From Brachypterus glaber (Eukaryota; Arthropoda; Insecta; Coleoptera; Kateretidae), in assembly GCA_958510825.1 (NCBI GenBank), contig OY294046.1:3534001-3598000 (forward strand): 64,000 bases of DNA, written 5' to 3'. Position 1 is the stretch's first letter. Each line of letters starts with the position of its first letter. The notes below the pieces were generated by a model that did no database searches, was not told where the DNA came from, and was given only the letters and a program-made list of their open reading frames with translations. Shown here piece by piece: positions 46,005 through 57,800 of the stretch. The position numbers and the translations under genes were made by a program.

Positions 46005-47023
46005 CACTGCCGCACATTAAATTCCGGACACCTAAAAAACTGAAACTTTTAAAATTAAATATTTCGAAAACTAATTAATGGATTTGACTAATTCTTTTTT
46101 AGTTTTAAAGCTTAAACATTCTCTACTTTTGTTTGTTTTAAGAATGATTACATTTTATTTTCGTATTAACAGCAACAAATAATGTACAACTATGTTTCTT
46201 ACCCCATCTTCTAGGACTTGCATGGTACGCCACTGCAACTGTTTATCAAATTATTAAAGTCTTTCTTATTGCCGCAGTTTTAATGAATATTTTCTTTTTT
46301 ATTTTTTTACTTTTTTACTTCTGGTTTAGGAGATATCAGGATTTTCCTGAAAGCTGTCATTTTTTCAGTCCACTCAAAAAGTACTAAATCAGCAGGGTTT
46401 TTTTATTTGAAGCTAATGTCTTTTACTTCTTCTTTTACGCTCATGTCTTTTACTTCTTCTTCTACAGTTTCTTTATCCCAAGGCAACTTTTTATTTCCTT
46501 TTGACGGAGGCTTAACGGTGATTTCGCAGAACTGCCGCCGGACGCAGTGACCCTATTTTTTCTTCTACTTAAGTTTTTCAACTCAATTTATGTTTTTGAT
46601 AAACTTGATTAGAAGAAAAACGTAACTCGGTTAAGCTTCAAATTTAACACAGCATCAATCAAATTCATGTAGTACTTTTTAAGTTAACTGAAAAAATGAT
46701 AATTTTCGGGTAATCCTGATATCTCCTAAACTAGAATTAAAAATGTAAAAAAATAAAAAAAATGTCCATTAAAACTGCGGCAATAAGAAAGACTTTAATA
46801 ATTTGATAAACAGTTGCAGTGGCGTACCATGCAAGTCCTAGAAAATGGGGTAAAAAACATAGTTGTACCAAAAAAAAAATAATCATTCTTAAAACAAACA
46901 AAAGTAGAGAATGTTTAAGCTTCAAAACAAAACAAAAATCAGTCTAATCCATTAATTAGTTTTCGAAATATTTGAATTTAAAAAATGTAAATTTTTTAGG
47001 TGTGGAATTTAATGTGCGGCAGT
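46005..47023. mobile_element. Tc1-like foldback with ~330-bp arms and a unique core
   Basis: Termini CACTGCCGCACATTAAATTC and the inverse. Arms 46005-~46360 and ~46690-47023 are inverted copies (acttgcatggtacgccactg / cagtggcgtaccatgcaagt). The CACTG...GGACA-type terminus resembles Tc1-like TIRs. The left flank is TATA. The non-palindromic core (~46360-46690) contains a coding-like segment. Confidence 0.8.
46403..46552 (-). pseudogene. Coding-like fragment in a foldback core
   Basis: On the minus strand, 49 codons read GHCVRRQFCEITVKPPSKGN, KKLPWDKETVEEEVKDMSVK, EEVKDISFK and then TAA, with an in-frame TAG immediately before. The acidic/basic composition, a K-D-(M/I)-S repeat and two EEVKD copies look like a real protein tail rather than random AT-rich DNA. 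I do not recognise the source. Probably a captured exon end or a remnant of the element's own gene. Confidence 0.35.
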
Positions 47024-47439
47024 GTCATATATCAGTTAACCTTGTGTAATAATATTAATGAATTTGGGATAAAACTGCTTAACCCTTTGTTGCCTGACTA
47101 ATCAAAAATACGATTATTTCACATTTTTTTTTTGCTCCAAGTGATTAAAGTATTATTATTATTATTATTAATTTTTTGAGATTTTTTTGGAAAAGCTTTT
47201 CAAAAAATTTTGAGGTGAATATGTTGAAGAAAGTAGGCAAATTAAAGCAGTCGGTCCATCACCTAAAAAAAAAACAAGTCATTTTGTAGGTTTATGAACG
47301 TGCCCACGGGTGAATAATAATGCCTTACGTACCAAAAATTTTACACAAGTAAATAAAAAAAATACAAAAAAAAAAACTAAAAAGGTCACTCACTATAAAA
47401 AAGCCAACTGTCACTGCACGACTCTATAATAGTACATTA
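47024..47439. other. No gene seen
   Basis: A (tta)n microsatellite lies at ~47151-47172. Otherwise unrecognised. Confidence 0.4.
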
Positions 47440-48300
47440 TTTACCAAGTGAGAGAAGTTTAACATTTTTGACCTGCGTCAAATTGCGGGATGAGCGCGCC
47501 AGCGCGAAGCCCGCAAGACGCGGTCTAAAATGTTAAATCTTCACTCACGTGGAAAATATAGTATTTTTTTCACTACCAGTACAATTAATTAGCTATTTAT
47601 TTATTTATTTTACTAAAATTTAATGAAAACGCTTATAAATTTAAAATATCACGCTGGCCGTTCGCGGCCATTAAAAAACAAATGAATAACTTGACATTTC
47701 TGGCAGAAATTTTCTGGTGATCTGCTAAAATTATTAAGTTAGAAAGTGTTTCCGTGTTAAGTGTAATAAAATATATAAAAATGGAAAGTGAAATGCAAAG
47801 TGATGATTCTGGTACTCCTCCAGAAATAAGGGGACAGGCGAAAACTCTGAGGGAGAATCTATTGCCTCAAAAATCAATATATGGGGGTTGTACCTCTAGT
47901 AATCTATGATCCTTACGGTAATATATGGGTTGTATAGTCTATGGTTGAATATGATGGACCAATGATTTTCACTTTTCGAAGTGTTTTTTGTAAAACATGT
48001 TTTATAGGTACTAAATATAGGTACTTAATTTAGTTAATATTTTTGAATTTATAATAATAAATAAATTTGGTGCCTAAAGAAACTTTTAAATAGCAACGTG
48101 ATTTAATAATTAAGTGAAACATCAGATGCCAAAACAGCTGAATAAAAATTCATTATTAACCATGGTGCAATTTTATTATTTTTAGAACCTCTGACGTCAT
48201 AGGTAGAGAAATAATATTTCTACCAATGAAAAGAACAGTAATAAAGATGTGGTTTTAGGCTGGTAGTGAAAAAAAATCATTATATTGTGTTGTATAGTGT
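47440..48300. mobile_element. Non-autonomous element with the start of a conserved ORF
   Basis: TIR-like pairs: ttttttcactaccag (47568-47582) against ctggtagtgaaaaaaa (near 48262), and a hairpin (aagtttaacatttt ... aaaatgttaaatcttc, 47457-47542). The outer limits are uncertain. It encloses the short ORF at 47781-47909. Confidence 0.5.
47781..47909 (+). pseudogene. Truncated N-terminus of a recombinase-like TE protein (tentative)
   Basis: ATG follows a tataaaa-type context. The ORF reads MESEMQSDDSGTPPEIRGQA, KTLRENLLPQKSIYGGCTSS and NL, then TGA. The A-K-T-L-x-E-N-L-L-P-x-K-S stretch resembles the start of N-terminal domains of tyrosine-recombinase-like proteins common in insect genomes. The similarity ends at QKS, after which the sequence is unrelated, as expected of an internal-deletion derivative. 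Assignment is from memory and uncertain. Confidence 0.35.
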
Positions 48301-48525
48301 TGCCCTCTTGCTGTGAATAGGCTATATCAACTATTCAAATAGGATTTGAGAGTACCGGTCGGCTATAAGAAGCTTTCAAGGTAACAGGGAATTTATATGA
48401 TTTAACAAAAAACCGGTACTTCAGAGTACCGTCCGTCAACAAAGGGTTAAACTGAAGATTTCACTTAGATCGGATCATACACACAGTTTAGGACTTGCCC
48501 ATGATTTAAAACTCGTTTTCTACGA

Positions 48526-49211
48526 CTGCTTTAGAATGTAAGCAAATACACACACTTTTCAAACACAGAACGAATCCATTCTAGCTCTAGATACGGTATG
48601 AATATTCCGTATCATGTGTTGGAATGAGCACATGTAGTGCCATCTCTTGTTTATGAAAGTAAAGAAAACTGTAGCAAAACTAGCAAAAATATATATATTT
48701 TACCATGAAATATTGAATAATTTAATGCAATTTAAAGTTTTGCGTTAAAATTACATAAAGTTTATTAGTTTTTCTTAATATTTGACCAGTTTTTTATCAA
48801 TTTAGTTCAAAAAATTAAAACTGCTCCATCTATTTTTAAATATTTAAACCTGATATCTGTCACAACAATCTGACAACCATTTAATTTTTTCATTATAATT
48901 TCTAAATTATGTGCTAAAATTAAATAAAATTCTTTTTTAAGTACTGATTTGATAAAATTATTAAATAACATTAATTTCTTTATTTAAAAATATGTGTTTT
49001 TTTGCATTTACAATGTTGAGTCACAAAAAACATTGTTTTTAACCTTGTCCGCAGTTTAAAGTCATACAGTGTTTCATATGTGCAGTCGAAGAAAAAGTAT
49101 AGTCTACAACACGTATGGAATAGTCATTCCGCGCTCGCGGGACCGTCATACTCGCCTGCCGGCTCGTATGACAAACTTTCCGGTCGTGCGGAATATTGTC
49201 TATTCCATACT
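48526..49211 (-). mobile_element. Family H repeat, inverted copy
   Basis: Inverse of 34006-34674: it begins acgactgctttagaatgtaa and ends with the GC-rich attccgcgctcgcgggaccg module. It carries ~35 extra bp in the hairpin (gcctgccggctcgtatgaca). Confidence 0.8.
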
Positions 49212-49500
49212 AGTTATAGAATATACTATTCTGAATCTTTGAATTTTAATTCCAAACGCCATGAGCTCATAAAATGACTTAGGTTTCTCTTGTAGAATCA
49301 TGGGTGGTAAAATTATGTTTAGTGTGAAATACAAAAAAATATTTTTATAGATACGTATTAATTCCAGCCAATAAAATAATAAACTGTTAACTGTGTTTTT
49401 TTTTCCTTAACCCTTTGAGTGCGCATGACGCGAAATCGCGTCCTGAGTACTGGTTAGCGCAGGCGCGTCAGTCAATTTCGCGTCCTAGCAGTTCGGCATT

Positions 49501-49768
49501 AGGTTCGTTTTGGTTCTCGAAAATCGTGGTCTGAACTGGTTCGAAACGGGCACAGTTGCGACTGAGCATTGCCCAGTTGCAACTACGCCGGTTCCGAATC
49601 AGTTCAGAACTGTGATTTTTGAGACCAAAACAAACCTATTATATTCTGGAAACTCACAGTTCAGAACTAATTCGGAACCGGCGCAGTTGCAATGGGCAAT
49701 GCTCAGTCGCAATTGCGCCCGTTCCGAATCAGTTCAGAACTGAGATTTTTGAGAACTAAAACAAACCT
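49501..49768. mobile_element. MITE with nested inverted repeats (GGTTCGTTTTGGTTCTC ends)
   Basis: Ends AGGTTCGTTTTGGTTCTC and GAGAACTAAAACAAACCT. Internal blocks with cggttccgaatcagttcaga and gcaatgctcagtcgcaatt recur in both orientations, so the element is a series of inverted and direct repeats. A small palindrome (gacgcgaaatcgcgtc) lies just upstream at ~49427. Confidence 0.75.
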
Positions 49769-49861
49769 TCAAACAAACCTATTGCAACTTCAGTTGCTCA
49801 GCCTCAGGAGTTGCTACTAAAATGGCATAAGCCCACACAAGTCCTGGACTTAGGGGATCAT

Positions 49862-49891
49862 CCTACTATTCTACTTAAGTAGAATAGTAGG
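49862..49891. repeat. Perfect 30-bp palindrome
   Basis: Two 15-bp arms with no spacer (arm CCTACTATTCTACTT) form an exact self-complementary sequence centred between 49876 and 49877. It is not inside a recognised element. Confidence 0.95.
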
Positions 49892-50129
49892 TTAAACCAA
49901 CAAAATAACCGAATGGGTTAAAGACACAATACTGTAATAAACTTTTTGCGTTAAAGGACCCCGCACATTTACGAAGGAAAATATATTTTCGTATTACTAA
50001 AACCTCGACTAAAACAAGTATTCATTCATAAAGTTCTACCAATCCATCAACGCATTATAAAGAAGAAAAACGCAAAAAAATTATGAGGCTAAGCATTGTT
50101 TTGAGCCCCCCCTGGTGTTTTCGCTGAGC

Positions 50130-50410
50130 CACCCCTGCTGGTATTTTTTAAGTCACCTACCTTTGGGCGCCAAGTTTGGTAGAAACTGTCGGGGAGAAGG
50201 CTTTTTTTCTTAAAGGTAATGTTTGGGGAGCCAATTTTGGTACAAAACCGTCAGCCCTGACTGACGGTTTGGACTTTTGTCCCTGACACAGATTTTTTTC
50301 ATGAGGGATTTTTTTTGGGCGCTTTGTAGGGGCGCCAAGTTCTGGTTGAAACCGTCAGGGACAACAAAGCTTTTTTTTTGAGGGTGCCACCCTGCCCTAG
50401 ATTTTTTTCT
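50130..50410. repeat. Degenerate repeats with CCGTCAG hairpin
   Basis: Three degenerate ~100-bp copies share gcgccaagttt(c)tgg-like, gaaaccgtcaggga-like and cttttttt strings. Near 50250, CCGTCAGccctgaCTGACGG forms a hairpin. Confidence 0.5.
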
Positions 50411-50910
50411 GGTTTGGACTTTTTATTAAAAAAGTTTGGCAAAAAATAAAATCCATATTTTTTTACACAGAAAGTTAACTTTCTATAAATACTAGTTATT
50501 CGTCATTTAAGTAATAATTACATAATTACATAAAAATAATTGCATTTTATCTCTACTTAATAAAATAACCCAAAATAAGATAAATCTGAATTATGTATAT
50601 TTTTTTTAATAAAGAACTATTTACATATATTTATTATATGATCACTTGATTAATAGTCTACATTTTTTTACGAATTTAAAAGTTTTTTTAGGAATAAGGC
50701 GTTGCTTTTCAGTTAAATTTTTTCACAAAAAAAAATATTGGGACCGAGGTTGGGACAAAACTGAAAATTTTAGATCCCAAGTAACTTTATTTTTTTTTTT
50801 TCAAAAAAAAAAAAAAACATCGAAATGGCAAATGGAAAAATTACCATAGTGGGATTTTTTATTTTTGAGATATTTTGTTAATTTGCTAGGTATTATGTTT
50901 TTACGTCTAT

Positions 50911-51496
50911 TATAGTCCGTCCAATTATGCAAGATAGTAATTTAAAATTCCCGCGATTTTTAAGCTACATAATTGGTTAAAAACTCGTACCTATTAACAT
51001 ATAAAATATTGTGACATTTTTTGTCTATGACAATGATTGACGGTCGTTAAAGCTAATAAAAGAAGAGAAAGTTACATAAAAAAATGGTTATACTTAATGT
51101 TATTTTGTATGGTATTGAAAAAGGTACTTTTTTAGTTTATTCTTCATACACTCACACTAAATTAGCATATTCTACATATTGTACAAACGTAAATTATATT
51201 GAACACAAGGAAAACGTCAAATTTTTAGGTTACAATTACAACTTAAGGCCTATCCAGAGGTTCGCATAACAACCATAACAAGATACATGACGACATATCA
51301 AGCCAATCCTGGCATCGCATTCTTATGTACTATGCTTGTTATGCGAGTCTTTGGATAGGCCCTTTCCAGGAAAACAGTACCGACATCTGTTAAATTTTTG
51401 ATACACTACGATTTATGCATAATTATGCTATTTATGCGCTATTTGGTATGAAATGGGCCGCGTCTCTTACTATCTTGCATAACTGGACGGAGTATA
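50911..51496. mobile_element. TIR element related to the T foldback family
   Basis: Ends TATAGTCCGTCCAATTATGC and GCATAACTGGACGGAGTATA; arms continue into aagatagtaa. The caagatagtaaatt core is shared with family T, suggesting a common mariner-type origin. It is interrupted by the MITE at 51245-51364. Confidence 0.8.
51245..51364. mobile_element. ~120-bp nested MITE
   Basis: TIRs AAGGCCTATCCAGAGGTTCG and the matching inverse ending GGATAGGCCCTT, with inner CGCATAACAA repeats. It lies wholly inside the 50911-51496 element. Confidence 0.75.
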
Positions 51497-51572
51497 ATAA
51501 AATTTAAAAAAATTAAACGTGGCAACCAATGTTTCTAAAAATAAACCGCGAAAAAAATGAATAAAAAACGTT

Positions 51573-51822
51573 TTATTCTACAGTATCGTTAGCCTGTTCC
51601 AAAACAGCCCCACTGTAAGCCAAGTCCCAGTAATGTTCAACTTTGTGTTTTTTGAAATGTTCCCTAGCCAATCTTTCAGTGGGACAAATTTTGAACTTTA
51701 TGTCCCCGAAATTTCGTTGTTTCGTCGTTCCTTCCCAGACCAGCACGCATTTGTTTGGGACCTCCAAACCGTCTGGATCTTTGACTATGTCTTCTTCCCA
51801 TTTTATCCTGTTTAGCATTAAT
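51573..51822 (-). CDS. PRPF3: PRPF3 exon 5 (stop codon)
   Basis: Acceptor tttttttttcag; encodes [20 protein letters not shown] through [13 protein letters not shown] and TAA. AATAAA on the minus strand occupies 51577-51572. Confidence 0.97.
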
Positions 51823-54800
51823 CTGAAAAAAAAAATAATTTTTAAAAATATCCAATTTTTTTGCAATTTCTTTTTTTAATCATACCTTTCACAAACGTAA
51901 TTTTTGCTTGGTTTGGACAAAAATTCCAAGCGAACAATATTACGGCTAGGTATTTAGGGGTCGTTTAAGTATGACGTAAGCAAACTGTAGCAAATATCAT
52001 ACACCTCCTATGTTGTTTCAATTGAAAAAGTATGCTTGCATACCAAACTAGATGAAACGTTGCAAGCACCCTGTCAAAACATCGGCACTGTTGTACACTA
52101 GAGCCATCTAGTTTGCAAATTTCAAACTAGGTGTTTTGTTTGATTTTAAATTCTGTATCTTTAAAACATATTCTAGCAAAAAACTGTATATAACATTTTT
52201 TATAGGGCTTAAAAAGAGCTTTTATTTAAAATATAATTTTTTGAAATCGGGTGTAAACTCTCTAACTCCATTTCTACATGGGATATCGACTTGCGGTTTT
52301 TTGCATATTGTTTCTTATCGTATTCCGAAGAGCTGATCAGATTTTGGGGGTAAACGATTTGGGAGTAAGGGGGTAAAAATAGGGTAAAACTCCTATTTTT
52401 AGCATTTTTTGTTTATAATTAAGGCAATTATTATTGTATTTGGTTAATTTAGCACTTATATAAAAGATAATTTTAAATTGGTCAAAAAATGTTATGCTGA
52501 CAAGTGTAAACATTTTTTGTAAGAACACGAAATAAATCTATCTATCTATCTATAAACAACGTTTTCCTAAAACGCATTGTTTTCGAGATATTGGCGTTTA
52601 AAGCAGTAAAAGGTTTTTTCAGCATATCTCACATATTTATAACCCGATTTCAAAAAATTATATTTTAAATAAAAGCTCTTTTTAAGCCCTATAAAAAATG
52701 TTATATACAGTTTTTTGCTAGAATATAATGTTTTAAAGATACAGAATTTAAAATCAAACAAAACACCTAGTTTGAAATTTGCAAACTAGTTGGCTCTAGT
52801 GTACAATAGTGCCGATGTTTTGACAGGGTGCTTGCAACGTTTCATCTAGTTTTTTTTTATACTTTGACAAAAACATTAAAAACCGTATTTTTAGGTTAAA
52901 TTTAAGAATGTGTAGTATTTGTATTAAAAACTGTCCCTCTACATACCTTTTGTATTTCTTCTGCTGTTTCGGCCCACCCTCGACCACGACCACGCAGCAG
53001 TCCGGATACAAAACCACGCAACCGGTCAGAAACAATTGCTTCGCGTTAGTTTCGACTTTAAATTTTTTCGAAGCCAACTCGTGCATAGCTCTGATCCTGT
53101 ACACGGCCACGGTAGTGCCCAAAGTAGTGTCTTCTTTGATTTTCTTTATTTTCTTTTCTCTTTTCTGTTCGGCTGTTAGTTGCCTAGAAATAAAATCAAA
53201 AAATAATTTTCCCTGTACAGTTGATTTCAACAAACTGGAAAAGTGGGGTTAAGTAAAATTTCATGTTTTCCATAAAATTTAGTTGTGTGAATGTGGATTA
53301 TTTAAATGGGGTTATGCCTGTTTGAAAAATAAGGTTAGTTTAACCATGTCAAAAATCATATGTTATTCTATGCATTTGTGTTTAGTAAATACTATTTGGA
53401 TTTTGAAGCGTATCTCTATAGTTAATTACTGTATTTCTGCTCTAAAATATCCCTATTCTAAAATGTCTATTATTAAATCCCCTTATCAATATATTTTGTA
53501 TCTAATAAACTTGTTTTAAATACCTTTATTTTTAAAAAACACTACTAGTATATTGGTCTCCTACAACTAGGTATTCCTCATAGTTCCTTAATTTAAAAAT
53601 TATAATTATGGGTTTTACACCAGTATTCTTCGAGTATTCTTGTTTTTCTGCTTTATCTCTCCCAATTTAAAAAAAAATACACCAACATTTTTTGACTTTG
53701 ACATTGATGTGGCAATAACAATATTGACACTAAATTTATTAACAAGTAAACAAATATTTGTCAAATGATAGTTCACAATTTTTTTTTATAACCCCACTTT
53801 CCCAGTTTTGTTGAAATTAACTGTACTGTCCTGCTAAGACAAGTTGTCCTATCTGCAAATTAGATGTTTTGAGATATGGCCAGTTTTATGGTTTTTATTT
53901 GCACTTTTTGAAAACATGTTTAAATCAATATGGCGTTGGGTTCTGCTTTATTTTAAATCAAAAATACGTGATATCCTTTGAAAAAAAATTAATTTTTTTT
54001 GTCAGAAAAATAAATTGTCATACTAAATGCATTTGTTCTATCTGAGAAAGTTAGGACAAAATGATCTAAAAAGTCCAATCAAATTACTAAGATCTGTAAA
54101 GTTAGTCCTAGTCCTGACTTATTTGTCTAGTAAAGACTAGTTAGGACAATTTTATTTAGAAAACATTGAAAATTTTCCACATAGGACAAGTATCTTAAGC
54201 CCAGTTTATCAATGTACAGTTAAAAAGTCTCAGTTAAGAGCAAATTCTGGATTTTGGTTGGAGTTGCTATGGTTATTACGTGTCAGCTAAATTTAGCTGC
54301 ACTTTGATAACCCCAGCCTTAGGCTAATTTTTAGGATTTGAGTTTTAGATAGGACATTCCCAGTCAACACAAATACATGGCAGGAACATAGCAGGTACAT
54401 AACCACTGTTCTATGTGATGTTGCAGACATGTAATTTTTATAGTCCATGTATAGTCCTTGGACTTTAACAATTCCGCCTCAAGTTATGTATCAGCTACAT
54501 AACATGCTACATATCAGATACATACTAGGTACATAACAATAAAAGTAGGCGTTTCCGAATTTTACTTGTTATGGAGTGCATCATAGATTTAGACATGGTG
54601 AACATTTTTACGTCTTTTTGATAAACCTAATAATTAAAGTATATAAATATCTTTATATGTAGCATCCATCAGGCAAAATTCTTATACGATGTGCATTTTT
54701 ACTGTGAAAGCAAACTTTCTACCAGGCTTAAAAATCATGGGCCACATAAAAAGCCAATTTTTAGAGAAAAAATAGCAAATAATCATTTTAAAAAAATATA

Positions 54801-57800
54801 TATATTTTAATTTTTTGTCTAAAATTATCTAAAATCGGTTTAGTTGTCTAAAAATACATGCGTTTCTACTACTTAAGGGTAAAACTTTTATTATTAACAA
54901 CAATTTTAAGAATATTAGTGATTCTAACCTATAAAAATTAAAATAATATAGACGCCATATTTAGTATTGAATTCATAACATTTTATGTATCGTGTATGTT
55001 CTCGTACCATATATATGATACATAACATGCAATATTGCATGTTATGTATCAGACATATGTATGTTACATCTTATGTAATATGGCACATGTTACCTAAAAA
55101 ATCTTTCTTTACCATGTTGCATCCATATATGTGCGGACTGGGTTTATTTTTAGTAGGTACATTGGGCTAGTATAAATGGTGTGCTTATCTCAAAAAGTGA
55201 ATTTTTGCAGATAGGACAACTTTTTGTAAAACAATATATATTATTTCAAAAAAAAAATACAAAAAAAATTTAAAAAATTAACAATTTTTGTTAAATAAGA
55301 TTTTTTTGTTTGAAAAACAAAAAACTTTAAAAAAATATTCAAAAAAAAAACTTTTTTTTATTTTTCATTTTTTAATTTTCTTCTGAGAAAAACCAAAAAA
55401 TAAGAAAATATATTTATTTTTAAGTTTTTTTTTATTTTTAAAAAAAGTTTAACTACCCATAACCTTTTTGTTGTTGGGGGGATTAGGGAACGTTCAAGTA
55501 TTACATAACGCAAATTTTGATAATTTTGGACAAAAATACATCTGCATACCAAATTTCAAGTCGCTACTTCAAACCGTTCTCAAGTTATCGTGGAAACAGA
55601 CAGACAGAGACAGACAGTGACAGACAGACAGACAGACAATCATTTTTTTTACTTATTTTGTTTCAGAAAAAAAAAGATCATTTAAGCAAAAAAAAAATTG
55701 ATTTTTTTTTCCACAATACTTTTATGAGAAAGTAAAAAAACAGGTTAAGATAGTAAAAATGAACCATACCTGGAGGCGTTAGCTTCTTCATGGGCCTTCT
55801 GTCTTTTAGCCATTTGTTCCCTGACGTGCGCCTCGATTTTTGTGGGGTCCTGCACCGCTTCGGTCCCCAGCGCCCTCATCAGGTTCGAAATACGCAGTTT
55901 CGGCTCCGGGGGCGGCTCCAGACCCAACCGGATTTTTTCCTGCTCCTCTTTCCACATCTCCCGGCGGTTTTGCCTGCGCAACTTTTTCTGTTCTTTCTTC
56001 GTCAGGAAGACGGGCATGTACACGGGTTTTATCGGGTCAGCTAAAAAAAAGTAATAAAAAAATACAAAAAAAAATAAAAATATATCAAAAGAAAAATCCG
56101 TCTCATATGAGCGAGAATCGAGGGGCTGACCGCGAGGAACTCTTTTGTACAAGCCAAAGGAACTCAGGAGGAACTCTGAAGAACTCTGGAGGAACTCTGA
56201 GGAACTCTCGAGGAACTCTTTACAAAACCCAGAGGAACTCCGAGGAACTCATTGCAAAAAGGAACTCTTTTGTACAAATTTCAGACGCGGTCAGCCCCTC
56301 GGCGAGAATACTTTCTCATAAAAAAAGTTATGTCATGAAACAATTGAGAAAATGAAAAAATGATAATAAAATTTTTTGTGTAATTTTATTTTACCTTTTA
56401 TTTGGTTTTTAAATTTTTCTTCCATTGCGAATAAAAAAGTTATGTCAATTTTTTACATTTTGGGGAAGAGGAGGGACGCTGGAAAAAATGATAATAACAA
56501 CTTTTTTGCATGACCAAGACTAAAACCTAATTTTACGCTTTCATTTTCGGGACTAAACTTGCCGTTTTTCTCCCTAGGGAATAAAAATCACGGCAACCTT
56601 GATAATATTAAAATATTATACTTACTATGTGCTTTGCTGGTTCAAAAATTAGGTTTGGTGGTGTTTTGTAATAAATTAGCGATTCAAACCAATTTATTTG
56701 ATTTTAACAAAGAAAACCTTTAAAAATAACATTGTTATAACAATTTATACATAACTTAAAATTTATCATCTTTGTCCATTTTGTTGACGTTTGTGTCAAC
56801 CATATTAAATAACAATTGAAATCGCGATAGCCATGAAACTGACTTTTCACAATTTACAGGCATCTTGATTAAATTACAAAAATAAAACAATCGATTTTAG
56901 ACGCGTGGTTTTTAATTTTAATTTTATCTACCTACCTAAATTATGTTTGGTCCTGCAAAAAATAGTGTATATACCTCAGGACTAAACTTGGCTGTTTTAG
57001 TCCCTTGCATTTCTGTTTCCCTCGCTCGCTACGCTTGCTCAAGAAACACTAATGCAGCGGGACTAAAACAGCCAGTTTAGTCCCTTGGTATATAAATAAC
57101 TATTATGTAGTTTTATTCAACGTTTTATGTGGTTTATAAATTCTTCTTCTATTGTAAATAATAACAAAATTACAACTAAAACAAAAGTTTAAGCCCCCTT
57201 TTACCCCCCTTGCCCCCAACCGATTTTGCTGAAATAGTAACTTGTCCAAGATAATATAAAAATACAACTGCATACCAAATTTCAAGTCGCCAGCTCAAAG
57301 CGTTATCGTGGATACAGACAGATAGACCGACCAACCAACCGACCAATAGACATCATTTTTTTGTTGCCTATTTTGATTTTTCTCAACGATAATTTAAGAT
57401 GATTTTTTTTTCTCTCACAATACTTTCTTTTGTGAGAAATACAGTTTAAGTATATACTTACTTGGACATCTCATTTGTGTAGGATGCTCCACCAAAGTAT
57501 TGATCGAAGTATCTTTTATAGCAATTTCACCTTTATCGTTTAGAGTTTCCAAATTATCGACCAATATAACAGAGTCCCACCATTCCATCTGGGGTATTTC
57601 ATCGCTGTGGCCCTCAGATTTGGCAATAAGCGCCAACTTTGTGGCGGATGAAATGCCCGTCTTTTTGGCTATTTGTGAAATTTCGTTTTGCAGTTTTTCC
57701 AGTTGCGCCTGAAACGTTTGATCTATAAAAATTATTATTCGAAAATAATATTAAGAATAAAATACAAATATTTGTTGTTCGGCCATAAATTACGTAAATT

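Noticed and set aside
53283..53519. 78-codon ORF in PRPF3 intron 3
   Set aside because: No domain, no splice or promoter context; AT-rich composition gives such ORFs by chance.
55790..56355. 171- and 84-codon plus-strand ORFs over 55790-56355
   Set aside because: Antisense of PRPF3 exon 3 fused to the GGAACTC MITE; no independent support.
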